11,646 nucleotides of DNA, taken from NCBI GenBank assembly GCA_035292785.1, contig DATDPK010000055.1, positions 1 to 11,646 on the forward strand, read 5' to 3'. The stretch is from CABMGU01 sp035292785 (GTDB lineage Archaea; Nanobdellota; Nanobdellia; Woesearchaeales; ARS49). The translations under genes and the position numbers were made by a program. The notes under the pieces are model-generated. The model saw only the letters and a list, made by a program, of their open reading frames with translations. It did not search any database and was not told the origin of the DNA. The stretch's first letter is position 1; the number at the start of each line of letters is the position of its first letter. Below, one piece after another: positions 5,879-11,646 of the stretch.

Positions 5879-6630
5879 GCTGGAAACTGAACTACACTGC
5901 AAAAAAACCAAAATTAAACCATCCGATTCTAATAGAAGGACTTCCAGGAATAGGCAATGTGGGAAAAGTCGCAATTGACTTTGTAATAGACGAAATGAGA
6001 GCCAAAAAAATAGCAGAATTCCAAAGCAACGAGCTCCCACACACAGTCTTTGTAAACGAACAAAACTTAGTCGACCTGCCAAGCATAGAAGTATACTGCA
6101 AAAAGTTCGGGAATGGAAAAAGAGACCTGCTGTTAGTCGCAGGAGACATTCAGCCAGCAACAGAAACAGGATGCTACACATTCTGCGACGCGGTATTGGA
6201 TATGGCGCAAGAATACAACTGTGACGAAATAATAACGTTAGGCGGAATAGCGCTGAAACAAGAACCACCTCATCCAAAAGTATTCTGCACAGGCAACAAC
6301 AAGGAAATAGTTGACAACTACGCAAAAACCGCGCAAATAAGCAAGAATTTGTACGGCGTTGTAGGGCCAATTGTCGGAGTAAGCGGAGTTCTGTTAGGAC
6401 TGGCAAAAAGAAGAAAAATAAAAGCTGTAAGCTTATTGGCAGAAACATACGGACACCCGCTGTATTTAGGAATAAGCGGAGCAAGAGAAATACTCAAAGC
6501 ACTCAAGAAAAAACTCAAAGTAGACGTTGACATACACCTGTTAGACAAGGAAATAGCAGAAATAGAGCAAGAACTGCACCCAAGACTGGCAAAACTGACA
6601 AAAGGAAAAGATGTTAATTATATTGGATAA
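5875..6630 (+). CDS. PAC2-family protein (proteasome assembly chaperone-like)
   Basis: This 251-residue protein belongs to the PAC2 superfamily, related to eukaryotic proteasome assembly chaperone 2. In archaea its genes commonly sit beside Nop10 and aIF2-alpha. The hallmark HPILIEGLPGIGNVGKVAID lies at residues 16-35. It is followed by LLLVAGDIQP (85-94), DEIITLGGIAL (117-127), GPIVGVSGVLLGLAKRRKI (164-182) and SLLAETYGHP (186-195). A charged, probably coiled C-terminal helix covers about 222-245. The ATG at 5875 overlaps the Nop10 stop (ATGA). The frame is open further upstream to 5767, but that segment is Nop10 sequence read in another frame. The role in archaeal proteasome assembly is inferred from eukaryotic relatives. 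Confidence 0.92.
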   Translation: MSWKLNYTAKKPKLNHPILIEGLPGIGNVGKVAIDFVIDEMRAKKIAEFQSNELPHTVFVNEQNLVDLPSIEVYCKKFGNGKRDLLLVAGDIQPATETGCYTFCDAVLDMAQEYNCDEIITLGGIALKQEPPHPKVFCTGNNKEIVDNYAKTAQISKNLYGVVGPIVGVSGVLLGLAKRRKIKAVSLLAETYGHPLYLGISGAREILKALKKKLKVDVDIHLLDKEIAEIEQELHPRLAKLTKGKDVNYIG

Positions 6631-6642
6631 CCTTTAAATACC
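6629..6642 (+). promoter_or_regulatory. BRE/TATA promoter of enolase
   Basis: The element AACCTTTAAATACC overlaps the PAC2 stop codon. Its centre lies about 38 nt before the enolase ATG, so transcription should start near 6662 and leave a short leader of about 13 nt that contains the Shine-Dalgarno site. Confidence 0.7.
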
Positions 6643-6665
6643 AATTCTGGTTATTTTTTACCAAA

Positions 6666-6672
6666 GAGGTGA
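6666..6672 (+). promoter_or_regulatory. Shine-Dalgarno site of enolase
   Basis: GAGGTGA matches the complement of the archaeal 16S rRNA 3' end and lies 2 nt before the ATG at 6675. An in-frame GTG at 6669 is part of this site, so the ATG is chosen as the start. Most other genes here lack such a site. Confidence 0.65.
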
Positions 6673-6674
6673 CA

Positions 6675-7928
6675 ATGTCAAAGATTATTACAGTCAGAGC
6701 ACGCCAAATTCTCGACAGCAGGGGAAACCCGACAGTAGAATGCGACATTAAGACAACAGATGGAGTTTTCAGGGCAAGCGTGCCGTCAGGAGCAAGCACA
6801 GGAACACACGAAGCAGCAGAGCTGAGAGACGGCGGCAAAGCGTTCTTGGGAAAAGGAGTACAAAAGGCAGTCAGGAATATCAATATCACGATAGCGAGAA
6901 AAATCAAGGGAAGACAGCCAGTACAGGAAGAAATTGACGAGCTGATGATAAAACTGGACGGCACAAAGAACAAGAGCAAACTGGGAGCAAACGCAATACT
7001 AGCAGTCAGCATGGCAGTTGCGCGAGCAGGAGCAGCAGCAAGGGGAATGAGATTATACGAATATATCGGCAAGCTTTACGGAACAAAGAAGTTTACAATG
7101 CCTGTGCCTGCATTCAACATAATTAATGGAGGAAAACACGCAGGCAACAAGATAGACATACAAGAATACCTTATAATGCCCGTAGGAGCCAAAAGTTTTG
7201 CAGAAGCAATGCAAATAGGAAGCGAGATATACCATACATTAAAAGAATCGCTAATCAACAATTTTGGCAACAAGGCAATAAACGTAGGAGATGAAGGAGG
7301 ATTTGCGCCTCCGCTGACGTGCATAGAAGAGCCATTTGACTACATAACAAACGCAATAATCAAGACAGGCTATTGGAAAAAAGTAAAAATAGGCATAGAC
7401 GCAGCTGCAACAACGTTCTGGAAACACAATGCTTACTATATTGAAGGACAGGAATACACAACAGAAGAACTAATGGAAAAATACGAACAATTAGCTGATG
7501 CGTATCCATTGGCGAGCATAGAAGACCCATTTAACGAGGAAGACTTTGAAAGCTTTGCCAAACTGAAGAAAAGAGTAAAAGCACAAATTGTAGGAGATGA
7601 TTTATTGGCCACAAACCCTGCAAGAGTGCAAAAAGCAATAATGAAAAAGAGCTGCAATTGTTTGCTATTAAAGATTAATCAAATAGGAACAATAACAGAA
7701 GCACTGCGAGCGGCAAAACTTGCGCAAAAAGCAGGATGGAACATAATGGTCTCGCACAGAAGCGGAGAGACAGGAGACTGCTTTATTGCAGACTTAGCAG
7801 TTGGAATGGCAGCAGGACAAATAAAAGCAGGAGCGCCCTGCAGAGGAGAAAGGCTGGCAAAGTATAATCAACTGTTAAGAATAGAAGAAGAAACAAAAGC
7901 AAAATACGCAGACATCAGATTTCAATAA
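6675..7928 (+). CDS. eno: Enolase (phosphopyruvate hydratase)
   Basis: Enolase interconverts 2-phosphoglycerate and phosphoenolpyruvate in glycolysis and gluconeogenesis. The 417-residue product is full length. Visible features are RQILDSRGNPTVE (10-22), the mobile loop SGASTGTHEA (38-47), GKHAGNKIDIQEYLIMPVGA (153-172), and VGDEGGFAPP with catalytic E207. The metal ligands are D242, E283 (SIEDP) and D308 (VGDD). The C-terminal signature LLLKINQIGTITE carries catalytic K333, and SHRSGET (360-366) binds phosphate. The start is set by the Shine-Dalgarno site and family N-terminus. The 3' end overlaps the convergent phosphoglycerate mutase gene by 7 nt, so two consecutive glycolytic enzymes are encoded tail to tail. 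Confidence 0.98.
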   Translation: MSKIITVRARQILDSRGNPTVECDIKTTDGVFRASVPSGASTGTHEAAELRDGGKAFLGKGVQKAVRNINITIARKIKGRQPVQEEIDELMIKLDGTKNKSKLGANAILAVSMAVARAGAAARGMRLYEYIGKLYGTKKFTMPVPAFNIINGGKHAGNKIDIQEYLIMPVGAKSFAEAMQIGSEIYHTLKESLINNFGNKAINVGDEGGFAPPLTCIEEPFDYITNAIIKTGYWKKVKIGIDAAATTFWKHNAYYIEGQEYTTEELMEKYEQLADAYPLASIEDPFNEEDFESFAKLKKRVKAQIVGDDLLATNPARVQKAIMKKSCNCLLLKINQIGTITEALRAAKLAQKAGWNIMVSHRSGETGDCFIADLAVGMAAGQIKAGAPCRGERLAKYNQLLRIEEETKAKYADIRFQ

Positions 7929-8605
7929 TACTTCTTAAGAACATTGTGCTTGTCGGTTGCAAGCTTAACGTGAGGAGAAAGAAGAACACTTTTCCAAGAC
8001 GATTTTTCCGGCTTAGGCGCTTTGCCTGGCTTAACATCAACAGAATATTCAAAATAATCATCATACGGCATCTCCCACCCCATCATCTTCTTAACAGAAG
8101 CGTTTTCAAAATAACGCCTGAAAGGGCGCATACTGTTGCCGTGAGCAGAGATTGCAACATTAACCCTGTATTTTTTTATAAAAGACAATAAATCTCCAAT
8201 GAAAGACTTAACCCTGCCCTCAACCATTTTAACACTCTCGCCTTTTGGAGGCGGAACAGCATATGCACGATGATATTTGTCAAATAATTCTTTCCCATAT
8301 TTTCTGATAAAAGCTGCATGAGAACGGCCCTGCAAAAGACCATAACAACGCTCAATCATACGGTCGTCACGAATTATCAGATTACATTCAGCATGATACT
8401 TCAAGATTTCACGCAAAGTTTCCTTTGACCTTGTAAGATGCGTGCAAAAAGCAACATCAATATTTTTGCTCTTAATCTTTTTAGCAACAGTCCTGGCATT
8501 ATGAACTCCCTTCTCAGTCCAAGTAGAATCAAGCCAGCCGGTAAACATCTTCCTCCTGTTAAAATGCGTCTGGCCGTGACGAAACAAGAATATTTTGCAT
8601 TTCAT
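7922..8605 (-). CDS. gpmA: 2,3-bisphosphoglycerate-dependent-type phosphoglycerate mutase
   Basis: This is a histidine-phosphatase superfamily enzyme, most probably interconverting 3- and 2-phosphoglycerate. Of its 227 residues, FRHGQTHFN (8-16) carries the phosphorylated H10. FTGWLDSTWTEKG (21-33) is typical of dPGM rather than of general phosphatases. ERCYGLLQG (85-93) holds the acid/base E85, with Cys where ERHYG is common. Then come YAVPPPKGES (115-124) and SAHGNSMRPF (153-162) with the second catalytic H155. A basic tail of about 35 residues ends the protein. It starts inside the stop of the glycogen synthase gene (ATGA overlap), so the two form an operon, and it converges with enolase, the next enzyme of the pathway. 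Many archaea use iPGM-type mutases instead, so transfer from bacteria is plausible. A broader phosphatase activity cannot be excluded. Confidence 0.88.
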   Translation of the reverse strand: MKCKIFLFRHGQTHFNRRKMFTGWLDSTWTEKGVHNARTVAKKIKSKNIDVAFCTHLTRSKETLREILKYHAECNLIIRDDRMIERCYGLLQGRSHAAFIRKYGKELFDKYHRAYAVPPPKGESVKMVEGRVKSFIGDLLSFIKKYRVNVAISAHGNSMRPFRRYFENASVKKMMGWEMPYDDYFEYSVDVKPGKAPKPEKSSWKSVLLSPHVKLATDKHNVLKKYY

Positions 8606-10392
8606 AACTTTTCCACCGCCTTATTCTGAGCTTCAATATAACGCTCAATAAACAACTTCCAATCAGCCGTGGCTGCAATCTTCTGGGCCACAATCTTGTT
8701 CTCAATCCTTTCTTTTGTACTGAAATGAGCAAACTTAGACATCATCTCAGTCAAAGCATTAACAATCTCATCCTCAGACTTCTTAAAACGAGGCAGGACA
8801 AAAATACCAGGATACTTGCCCTGCTCACACTCCTTGTGAATGTATTGGCCAAAACCAGCCAAATCAGTCGTAAGACTGCTGACGCCCAAAGCAGCAGCCT
8901 CCAAAGGAGTATAGCCCCAGGGCTCGTAATAACTCGGGAAAACACCAAGATGGGAGCCCTGCATGCTTTCGTAATAGCTCGTGTCAAGAAGACCATCTGC
9001 GCCTGACAAATAAATCGGGTAAAAGACAACCTTTACCCTGTCATCCTCCTTATTCTGCAAATCAGCAGCACGCAAAGCATTCATAATAGGGTCGCGGCCC
9101 TCATCATACAAAAGATGAGTGCTAACAGGAGGCAGGCCCTTGCGCATCAAACGCTTTAATTTAGGCTTAAGATCCTGCATAAAATCCTCACCGAGCAAAG
9201 AATCCTTTGAAACATCCCTGCCGGAAATCAACAAATAAAACAAGCGGTTATGAATATCCTCGTGAATATCATCGATTGTATCCTTCACGTCACTAAAAAA
9301 AGTCTTGCTCTCCAGCAATTCAGGACGAATGCCCTTAACATTGCCAGGAATCCAGAAAAACGCAACAACAGTCTTCTCACACTTCTCCTTTTTCAACATC
9401 TCATTCAGCTTTCCAAGCGCCCTGATAAAAACATCAACGCCCTTGTCGTGGAACTCATACCTGCCTGCAAGAAAATAAATCAAAGTGTTATCAATATCAA
9501 AATGATAATAAGGAAAGAAATAATAAATCAAGAACTGCTTAATCCTGTTCTTGAACAGCCTGTGCTTAACAGACGCCTCTTCAAAAGTTGGAAACTTTGA
9601 CATATCAAGGCCGTTGAACAACAAAACATCAGGCTTCCTGCCCAAGAAATGAGCTGCCTCAATGCCAGTAATCTCACTCACTGTTGTAAAAATGCCGGCA
9701 TTCAGGGCGCTCTGCTTTTCCAACAAATGCTTTGCCAGCACAGAAGTCCCTAAACGCCTTGCCTCAGCATCTGAATCAATCTTTTCCAAATCCTCATAAA
9801 TATCACGCGCCTGCATAGCCAAAGCACGGCCTAAAGTAGTTGCGTGAGTGGTGAAAACAGTGCCAATCCTGACATTCTGGTGCTTGAGATAAAGCAAGCC
9901 AGTGCCTGCCAGCCACTCGTGAAAATGGGCAACAATGCGCTTTCCGGAATATATTTTAGCCAATTCCTCAATAAGCCTGCCAACAGCATACGCCCAGACA
10001 ACAGATTCATCAAAATCAAACCACTCTGTATTCAAACTGTCAACCTGAAACCAATCCCACAATTTACGCTTAATATCGTCCTTCCGGGAAGAGAAATTAG
10101 TAAAATCGACCAACAAGACATTCGGACTGCCTTTTGTAACCCAGGTGCCGCAATGAACATCTATGCCCTCCTTCTTCAATGAGGCAAATGCTTTCCTGCA
10201 ATCCTCCGGAGCCATGTGCTCCTCAAAAATACCCCACGCCTTATTAGGAAAATAAGGGCCTATAAGAAAATAATTATTGCCGTAATACTCCTTCATAGGA
10301 AGGATTTTGCTCTGGACAACAGTAAAAATACCGCCAACCTTATTGCAAACTTCCCACGATACTTCAAACAAAATATCTGCCTTGGCGTCCAT
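8602..10392 (-). CDS. GT3-family glycogen synthase (eukaryote/fungal type)
   Basis: This glycosyltransferase extends alpha-1,4-glucan chains from a nucleotide-activated glucose. The 596-residue protein starts FEVSWEVCNKVGGIFTVV (9-26), the GT3 nucleotide-sugar-binding start. Further family blocks are AHFHEWLAG (155-163), TTHATTLGR (181-189), TVSEITGIEAAHFLGRKPD (237-255), NGLD (260-263), GRYEFHDKGVD (310-320), and PIYLSGADGLLD (459-470). The C-terminal half ends its active site with YYEPWGYTPLEAAALGV, where E490-x7-E498 is the catalytic E-x7-E motif. It is shorter than yeast Gsy (about 700) and lacks long regulatory extensions. The sugar donor (UDP- or ADP-glucose) is not decided by the sequence. 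A BRE/TATA-like element lies about 27 nt before the ATG, and the mutase gene overlaps its stop. Glycogen or another storage glucan is inferred for the cell. Confidence 0.93.
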   Translation of the reverse strand: MDAKADILFEVSWEVCNKVGGIFTVVQSKILPMKEYYGNNYFLIGPYFPNKAWGIFEEHMAPEDCRKAFASLKKEGIDVHCGTWVTKGSPNVLLVDFTNFSSRKDDIKRKLWDWFQVDSLNTEWFDFDESVVWAYAVGRLIEELAKIYSGKRIVAHFHEWLAGTGLLYLKHQNVRIGTVFTTHATTLGRALAMQARDIYEDLEKIDSDAEARRLGTSVLAKHLLEKQSALNAGIFTTVSEITGIEAAHFLGRKPDVLLFNGLDMSKFPTFEEASVKHRLFKNRIKQFLIYYFFPYYHFDIDNTLIYFLAGRYEFHDKGVDVFIRALGKLNEMLKKEKCEKTVVAFFWIPGNVKGIRPELLESKTFFSDVKDTIDDIHEDIHNRLFYLLISGRDVSKDSLLGEDFMQDLKPKLKRLMRKGLPPVSTHLLYDEGRDPIMNALRAADLQNKEDDRVKVVFYPIYLSGADGLLDTSYYESMQGSHLGVFPSYYEPWGYTPLEAAALGVSSLTTDLAGFGQYIHKECEQGKYPGIFVLPRFKKSEDEIVNALTEMMSKFAHFSTKERIENKIVAQKIAATADWKLFIERYIEAQNKAVEKL

Positions 10393-10414
10393 AGCTACTC
10401 CACAACAAGCTTTC

Positions 10415-10427
10415 TTGAAAAAGGTTT
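10415..10427 (-). promoter_or_regulatory. BRE/TATA promoter of the glycogen synthase operon
   Basis: On the minus strand the element reads AACCTTTTTCAAG, one base off the AACCTTTTTAAA seen before L44e and aIF2-alpha. Its centre is about 27-29 nt before the ATG at 10392, which suggests a leaderless transcript. Confidence 0.6.
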
Positions 10428-10447
10428 CATACCACTACAAAGTAGGT

Positions 10448-10534
10448 TTACATATTAAACAAGAACAAAAGAATAGAAATGCCGATTACTCCGGTAATCA
10501 CGACATAGATAGAATAAAGTTCAAATGCTTCCAT
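10448..10534 (-). CDS. Possible 28-residue single-pass membrane microprotein
   Basis: In the 235-nt gap before the glycogen synthase gene, the minus strand holds an ATG-to-TAA frame of 28 codons. It begins MEAFELYSIY and continues with an unbroken hydrophobic stretch (VVITGVIGISILLFLF, residues 11-26) long enough to cross a membrane, ending NM. The acidic N-terminus and short C-terminus fit a tail-anchored or N-out peptide. No clear Shine-Dalgarno sequence is present, and the nearest TATA-like run (10543-10551) is too close for a leaderless start, so expression is uncertain. A hairpin (10484-10499) falls within it. A chance frame in AT-rich DNA is the alternative. Confidence 0.3.
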   Translation of the reverse strand: MEAFELYSIYVVITGVIGISILLFLFNM

Positions 10535-10595
10535 TTTAATCAATTAAAAATGTCGCTGACCTTCAGTCATCGAGCACTTTTTCCTCGTTGCACTC

Positions 10596-10619
10596 AAAAA
10601 AAGAATAATTAAAAAAAAA
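10596..10619 (-). terminator. T-tract terminator of the exported-protein gene
   Basis: Downstream of the stop at 10628, the minus strand has two T runs (9 T's at 10611-10619 and 7 T's at 10596-10602) without a strong stem before them. Archaeal RNA polymerase stops at such U-rich tracts. Confidence 0.6.
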
Positions 10620-10627
10620 TAAGGACT

Positions 10628-11269
10628 TTATACAAGTCCGGATGCGCCTGATGATGGGCAGCACAATGCTACGCCAGTTCCATCAAACGCCTGCTTGATG
10701 TCGTTCAATGCGTAGTCTGGCACTACATATAATGTCTGCAGGATTGTTGGAATGTCTCTGCATACACTTCCATAGTTGTTGCCAAATCTGCTCAAAGCTT
10801 GGTTGTAGCTCTCAGGCTGTACCAAATGGTCGTCACTTGGGTCTTCGTTTGCACGTACTATTCCCTCACAGGTTACCTGGATGGATGGTATTTGTGCGTC
10901 GTTTCTGTTGTATGACAACTTCTGGCTGACTGTCTTTGGTGTTCCGTCTTCACCATAAACTACTGGAGCAACTTTTTGCATTTCTTCACCAAGTCCAGAA
11001 TATACATCACTTTGGTCGTATGAGCTTGCACTTGAATAAGGCTCTGCTTGTCCTGATGGGAACTCATAAGATCTGCCCGGGAATGCTCTTGCGTACGGGT
11101 CATATATACCTCTGATTGCACCACCATATTCCTTGGCGGCTGGCACTGCGAATTCACCTACTGCTGCTTTTCGCGCACCTGTAAAGAGGAGCACTAAACC
11201 AACAATAGCTATAACCGCTACTATGCCTAGAATCACCAATGCAATTCCTTTACCACTTTCTTCTGCCAC
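10628..11269 (-). CDS. Probable exported/membrane-anchored Cys-containing protein
   Basis: The family is not recognised by name. The 213-residue protein begins MAEESGKG, followed by a hydrophobic helix (IALVILGIVAVIAIVGLVLL, residues 9-28). The Lys-Gly just before the helix resembles the class III signal of archaeal pilin-like proteins, cut by a prepilin peptidase. An uncleaved N-terminal anchor is the alternative. The remaining part is polar, with a Ser/Tyr/Pro-rich stretch (about 56-92). It contains four cysteines, C134, C170, C203 and C204, which could form disulfides outside the cell, and ends CCPSSGASGLV. The start is GTG, chosen because a full Shine-Dalgarno site lies 4 nt upstream. Glycine codon GGT is frequent here (about 9 of 22 by hand count) but absent from enolase. 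A similar Cys-containing gene lies upstream. Confidence 0.85.
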   Translation of the reverse strand: MAEESGKGIALVILGIVAVIAIVGLVLLFTGARKAAVGEFAVPAAKEYGGAIRGIYDPYARAFPGRSYEFPSGQAEPYSSASSYDQSDVYSGLGEEMQKVAPVVYGEDGTPKTVSQKLSYNRNDAQIPSIQVTCEGIVRANEDPSDDHLVQPESYNQALSRFGNNYGSVCRDIPTILQTLYVVPDYALNDIKQAFDGTGVALCCPSSGASGLV

Positions 11270-11273
11270 AACT

Positions 11274-11282
11274 GATCACCTC
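11274..11282 (-). promoter_or_regulatory. Strong Shine-Dalgarno site deciding a GTG start
   Basis: On the minus strand GAGGTGATC is an extended match to the complement of the 16S rRNA 3' end (GATCACCTC) and ends 4 nt before the GTG at 11269. It is the best ribosome binding site in the window and validates the non-ATG start. Confidence 0.8.
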
Positions 11283-11304
11283 GTTTAGTTGTAATTAATC
11301 GTCT

Positions 11305-11323
11305 GTGCGTGATATACACACAC
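11305..11323. repeat. Imperfect inverted repeat at the expected transcription start
   Basis: GTGCGTG and CACACAC surround a 5-nt ATATA spacer, with one mismatch in the 7-nt arms. The repeat lies between the TATA box (11326-11335) and the inferred start near 11303, where a bound repressor would block transcription. Operator function is inferred. Confidence 0.4.
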
Positions 11324-11325
11324 TG

Positions 11326-11335
11326 CTTTATATAC
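11326..11335 (-). promoter_or_regulatory. TATA box of the exported-protein gene
   Basis: On the minus strand GTATATAAAG is preceded by the purine-rich CGAAAA. Transcription is expected near 11303, leaving a leader of about 35 nt before the GTG. The leader carries the Shine-Dalgarno site, unlike the leaderless genes elsewhere in the window. Confidence 0.7.
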
Positions 11336-11339
11336 TTTT

Positions 11340-11354
11340 CGTTTTGTCAAAACG
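11340..11354. repeat. Perfect palindrome upstream of the TATA box
   Basis: CGTTTTGTCAAAACG has perfect 7-nt arms around a single base. It lies immediately upstream of the TATA/BRE region of the exported-protein gene and 38 nt downstream of the preceding gene's stop. It could be an activator/repressor site or, as RNA, a short weak hairpin. Confidence 0.5.
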
Positions 11355-11379
11355 TACAATCGTTCTGAAATTTCAATGG

Positions 11380-11392
11380 AAAAAATAAAAAA
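11380..11392 (-). terminator. T-tract terminator of the right-edge gene
   Basis: Right after the stop codon (11393-11395) the minus strand reads as T-rich runs (TTTTTTATTTTTT). This is a likely U-tract termination site and would make the two exported-protein genes separate transcripts. Confidence 0.55.
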
Positions 11393-11646
11393 TTAACCGT
11401 AACCGTATGGAGTTCTTCCAAGGTTAACGTCGCCGACGCGTCCTGCAGTTCCTGTTGAAATTCCGTCAGGGAAATAACAGCACTGGCCCTGGCCTTCTTT
11501 TGGATAACAGGTTGCTCCGCGAGCCTGATAATAACCAATCAAATTTGATTCGCTGTAACCGACGCAAATCGAGTATGAGCCGCCCTTTCTTATTGTCGAA
11601 GGAACGTTACCAGGCCATTCATCTGGATTCACAATGTCATACGGTG
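11393..11646 (-). CDS. C-terminal part of a Cys-containing, probably exported protein
   Basis: The frame is open to the right edge of the window, so only about 84 C-terminal codons are seen. A GTG at 11630-11632 is inside this open frame, and sequence continues upstream in frame (PYDIV...), so I treat the gene as 5'-partial. The visible part is rich in Gly, Tyr and Ser and has four cysteines (SIC, ATC and the pair QCC), with no hydrophobic segment and the ending GRTPYGYG. The C...C...CC order and the codon preferences resemble the neighbouring exported protein. Export is therefore inferred, since the N-terminus is not visible. No family is recognised. Confidence 0.75.
   Translation of the reverse strand, partial: PYDIVNPDEWPGNVPSTIRKGGSYSICVGYSESNLIGYYQARGATCYPKEGQGQCCYFPDGISTGTAGRVGDVNLGRTPYGYG

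Noticed and set aside
5873..6484. 203-codon minus-strand frame inside PAC2
   Set aside because: Its translation is dominated by Leu, Phe and Arg from antisense reading of an A-rich gene, and PAC2 has clear family motifs.
6669..6674. GTG start for enolase two codons upstream
   Set aside because: The GTG is part of the Shine-Dalgarno GAGGTGA serving the ATG at 6675.
10535..10627. Small RNA gene (tRNA or box C/D) in the intergenic gap
   Set aside because: No cloverleaf or paired C/D boxes could be found. Only short weak stems (for example TGAC...GTCA at 10557-10569) and T-tract terminator sequence are present.
11305..11354. CRISPR-like or mobile-element ends
   Set aside because: There are only two unrelated short palindromes, with no regularly spaced repeats, target duplications or transposase nearby.

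Overview
The window looks like a compact archaeal genome segment. It carries genes for ribosomal proteins L44e and S27e, aIF2-alpha, Nop10, a Gins51-type GINS subunit and a PAC2-family protein, which bacteria lack or organise differently. Genes are packed tightly, several junctions are ATGA stop/start overlaps, and most transcription units show a TATA-like element about 26 nt before the start codon, as expected for leaderless archaeal transcripts. The short exported proteins at the right edge, with a 'KGIALVILGIVAVIAIV' type N-terminal anchor, and the abundance of small orphan genes suggest a DPANN lineage (Woesearchaeota/Pacearchaeota-like). That placement is inference, not proof.

Layout, left to right. 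(1) 1-2073, plus strand: the 3' part of a B12-dependent class II ribonucleotide reductase, then a PduO-type cobalamin adenosyltransferase that makes the reductase's cofactor, then a 51-residue Cys-rich microprotein whose cysteine pattern resembles the reductase's own C-terminal tail. (2) 2112-2489: an orphan Cys/His protein. (3) 2543-6630: a replication/translation block, Gins51, L44e, S27e, an orphan 116-residue protein, then aIF2-alpha, Nop10 and PAC2. It is split by an opposite-strand orphan gene (4085-4858) with an EExxHxxHH motif. (4) 6675-10392: central carbon genes. Enolase on the plus strand converges with, and overlaps by 7 nt, a minus-strand operon of a GT3 (eukaryote/fungal-type) glycogen synthase and a cofactor-dependent-type phosphoglycerate mutase. 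(5) 10393-11646, minus strand: a possible 28-residue membrane microprotein and two genes for probably exported Cys-containing proteins, with T-tract terminators, a strong Shine-Dalgarno site and two palindromes flanking a TATA box.

Functionally, region 1 couples deoxynucleotide synthesis to cobalamin activation. Region 3 joins replisome assembly with ribosome, initiation-factor and rRNA-pseudouridylation parts. Region 4 links polyglucose storage with the lower glycolytic steps 3-PG to 2-PG to PEP. I see no tRNA, rRNA, CRISPR array, insertion sequence or integrase. The most promising less-described items are the free-standing RNR-tail-like microprotein, the EExxHxxHH protein inserted into the L44e/aIF2-alpha cluster, and the palindrome-flanked promoter of the exported protein gene.
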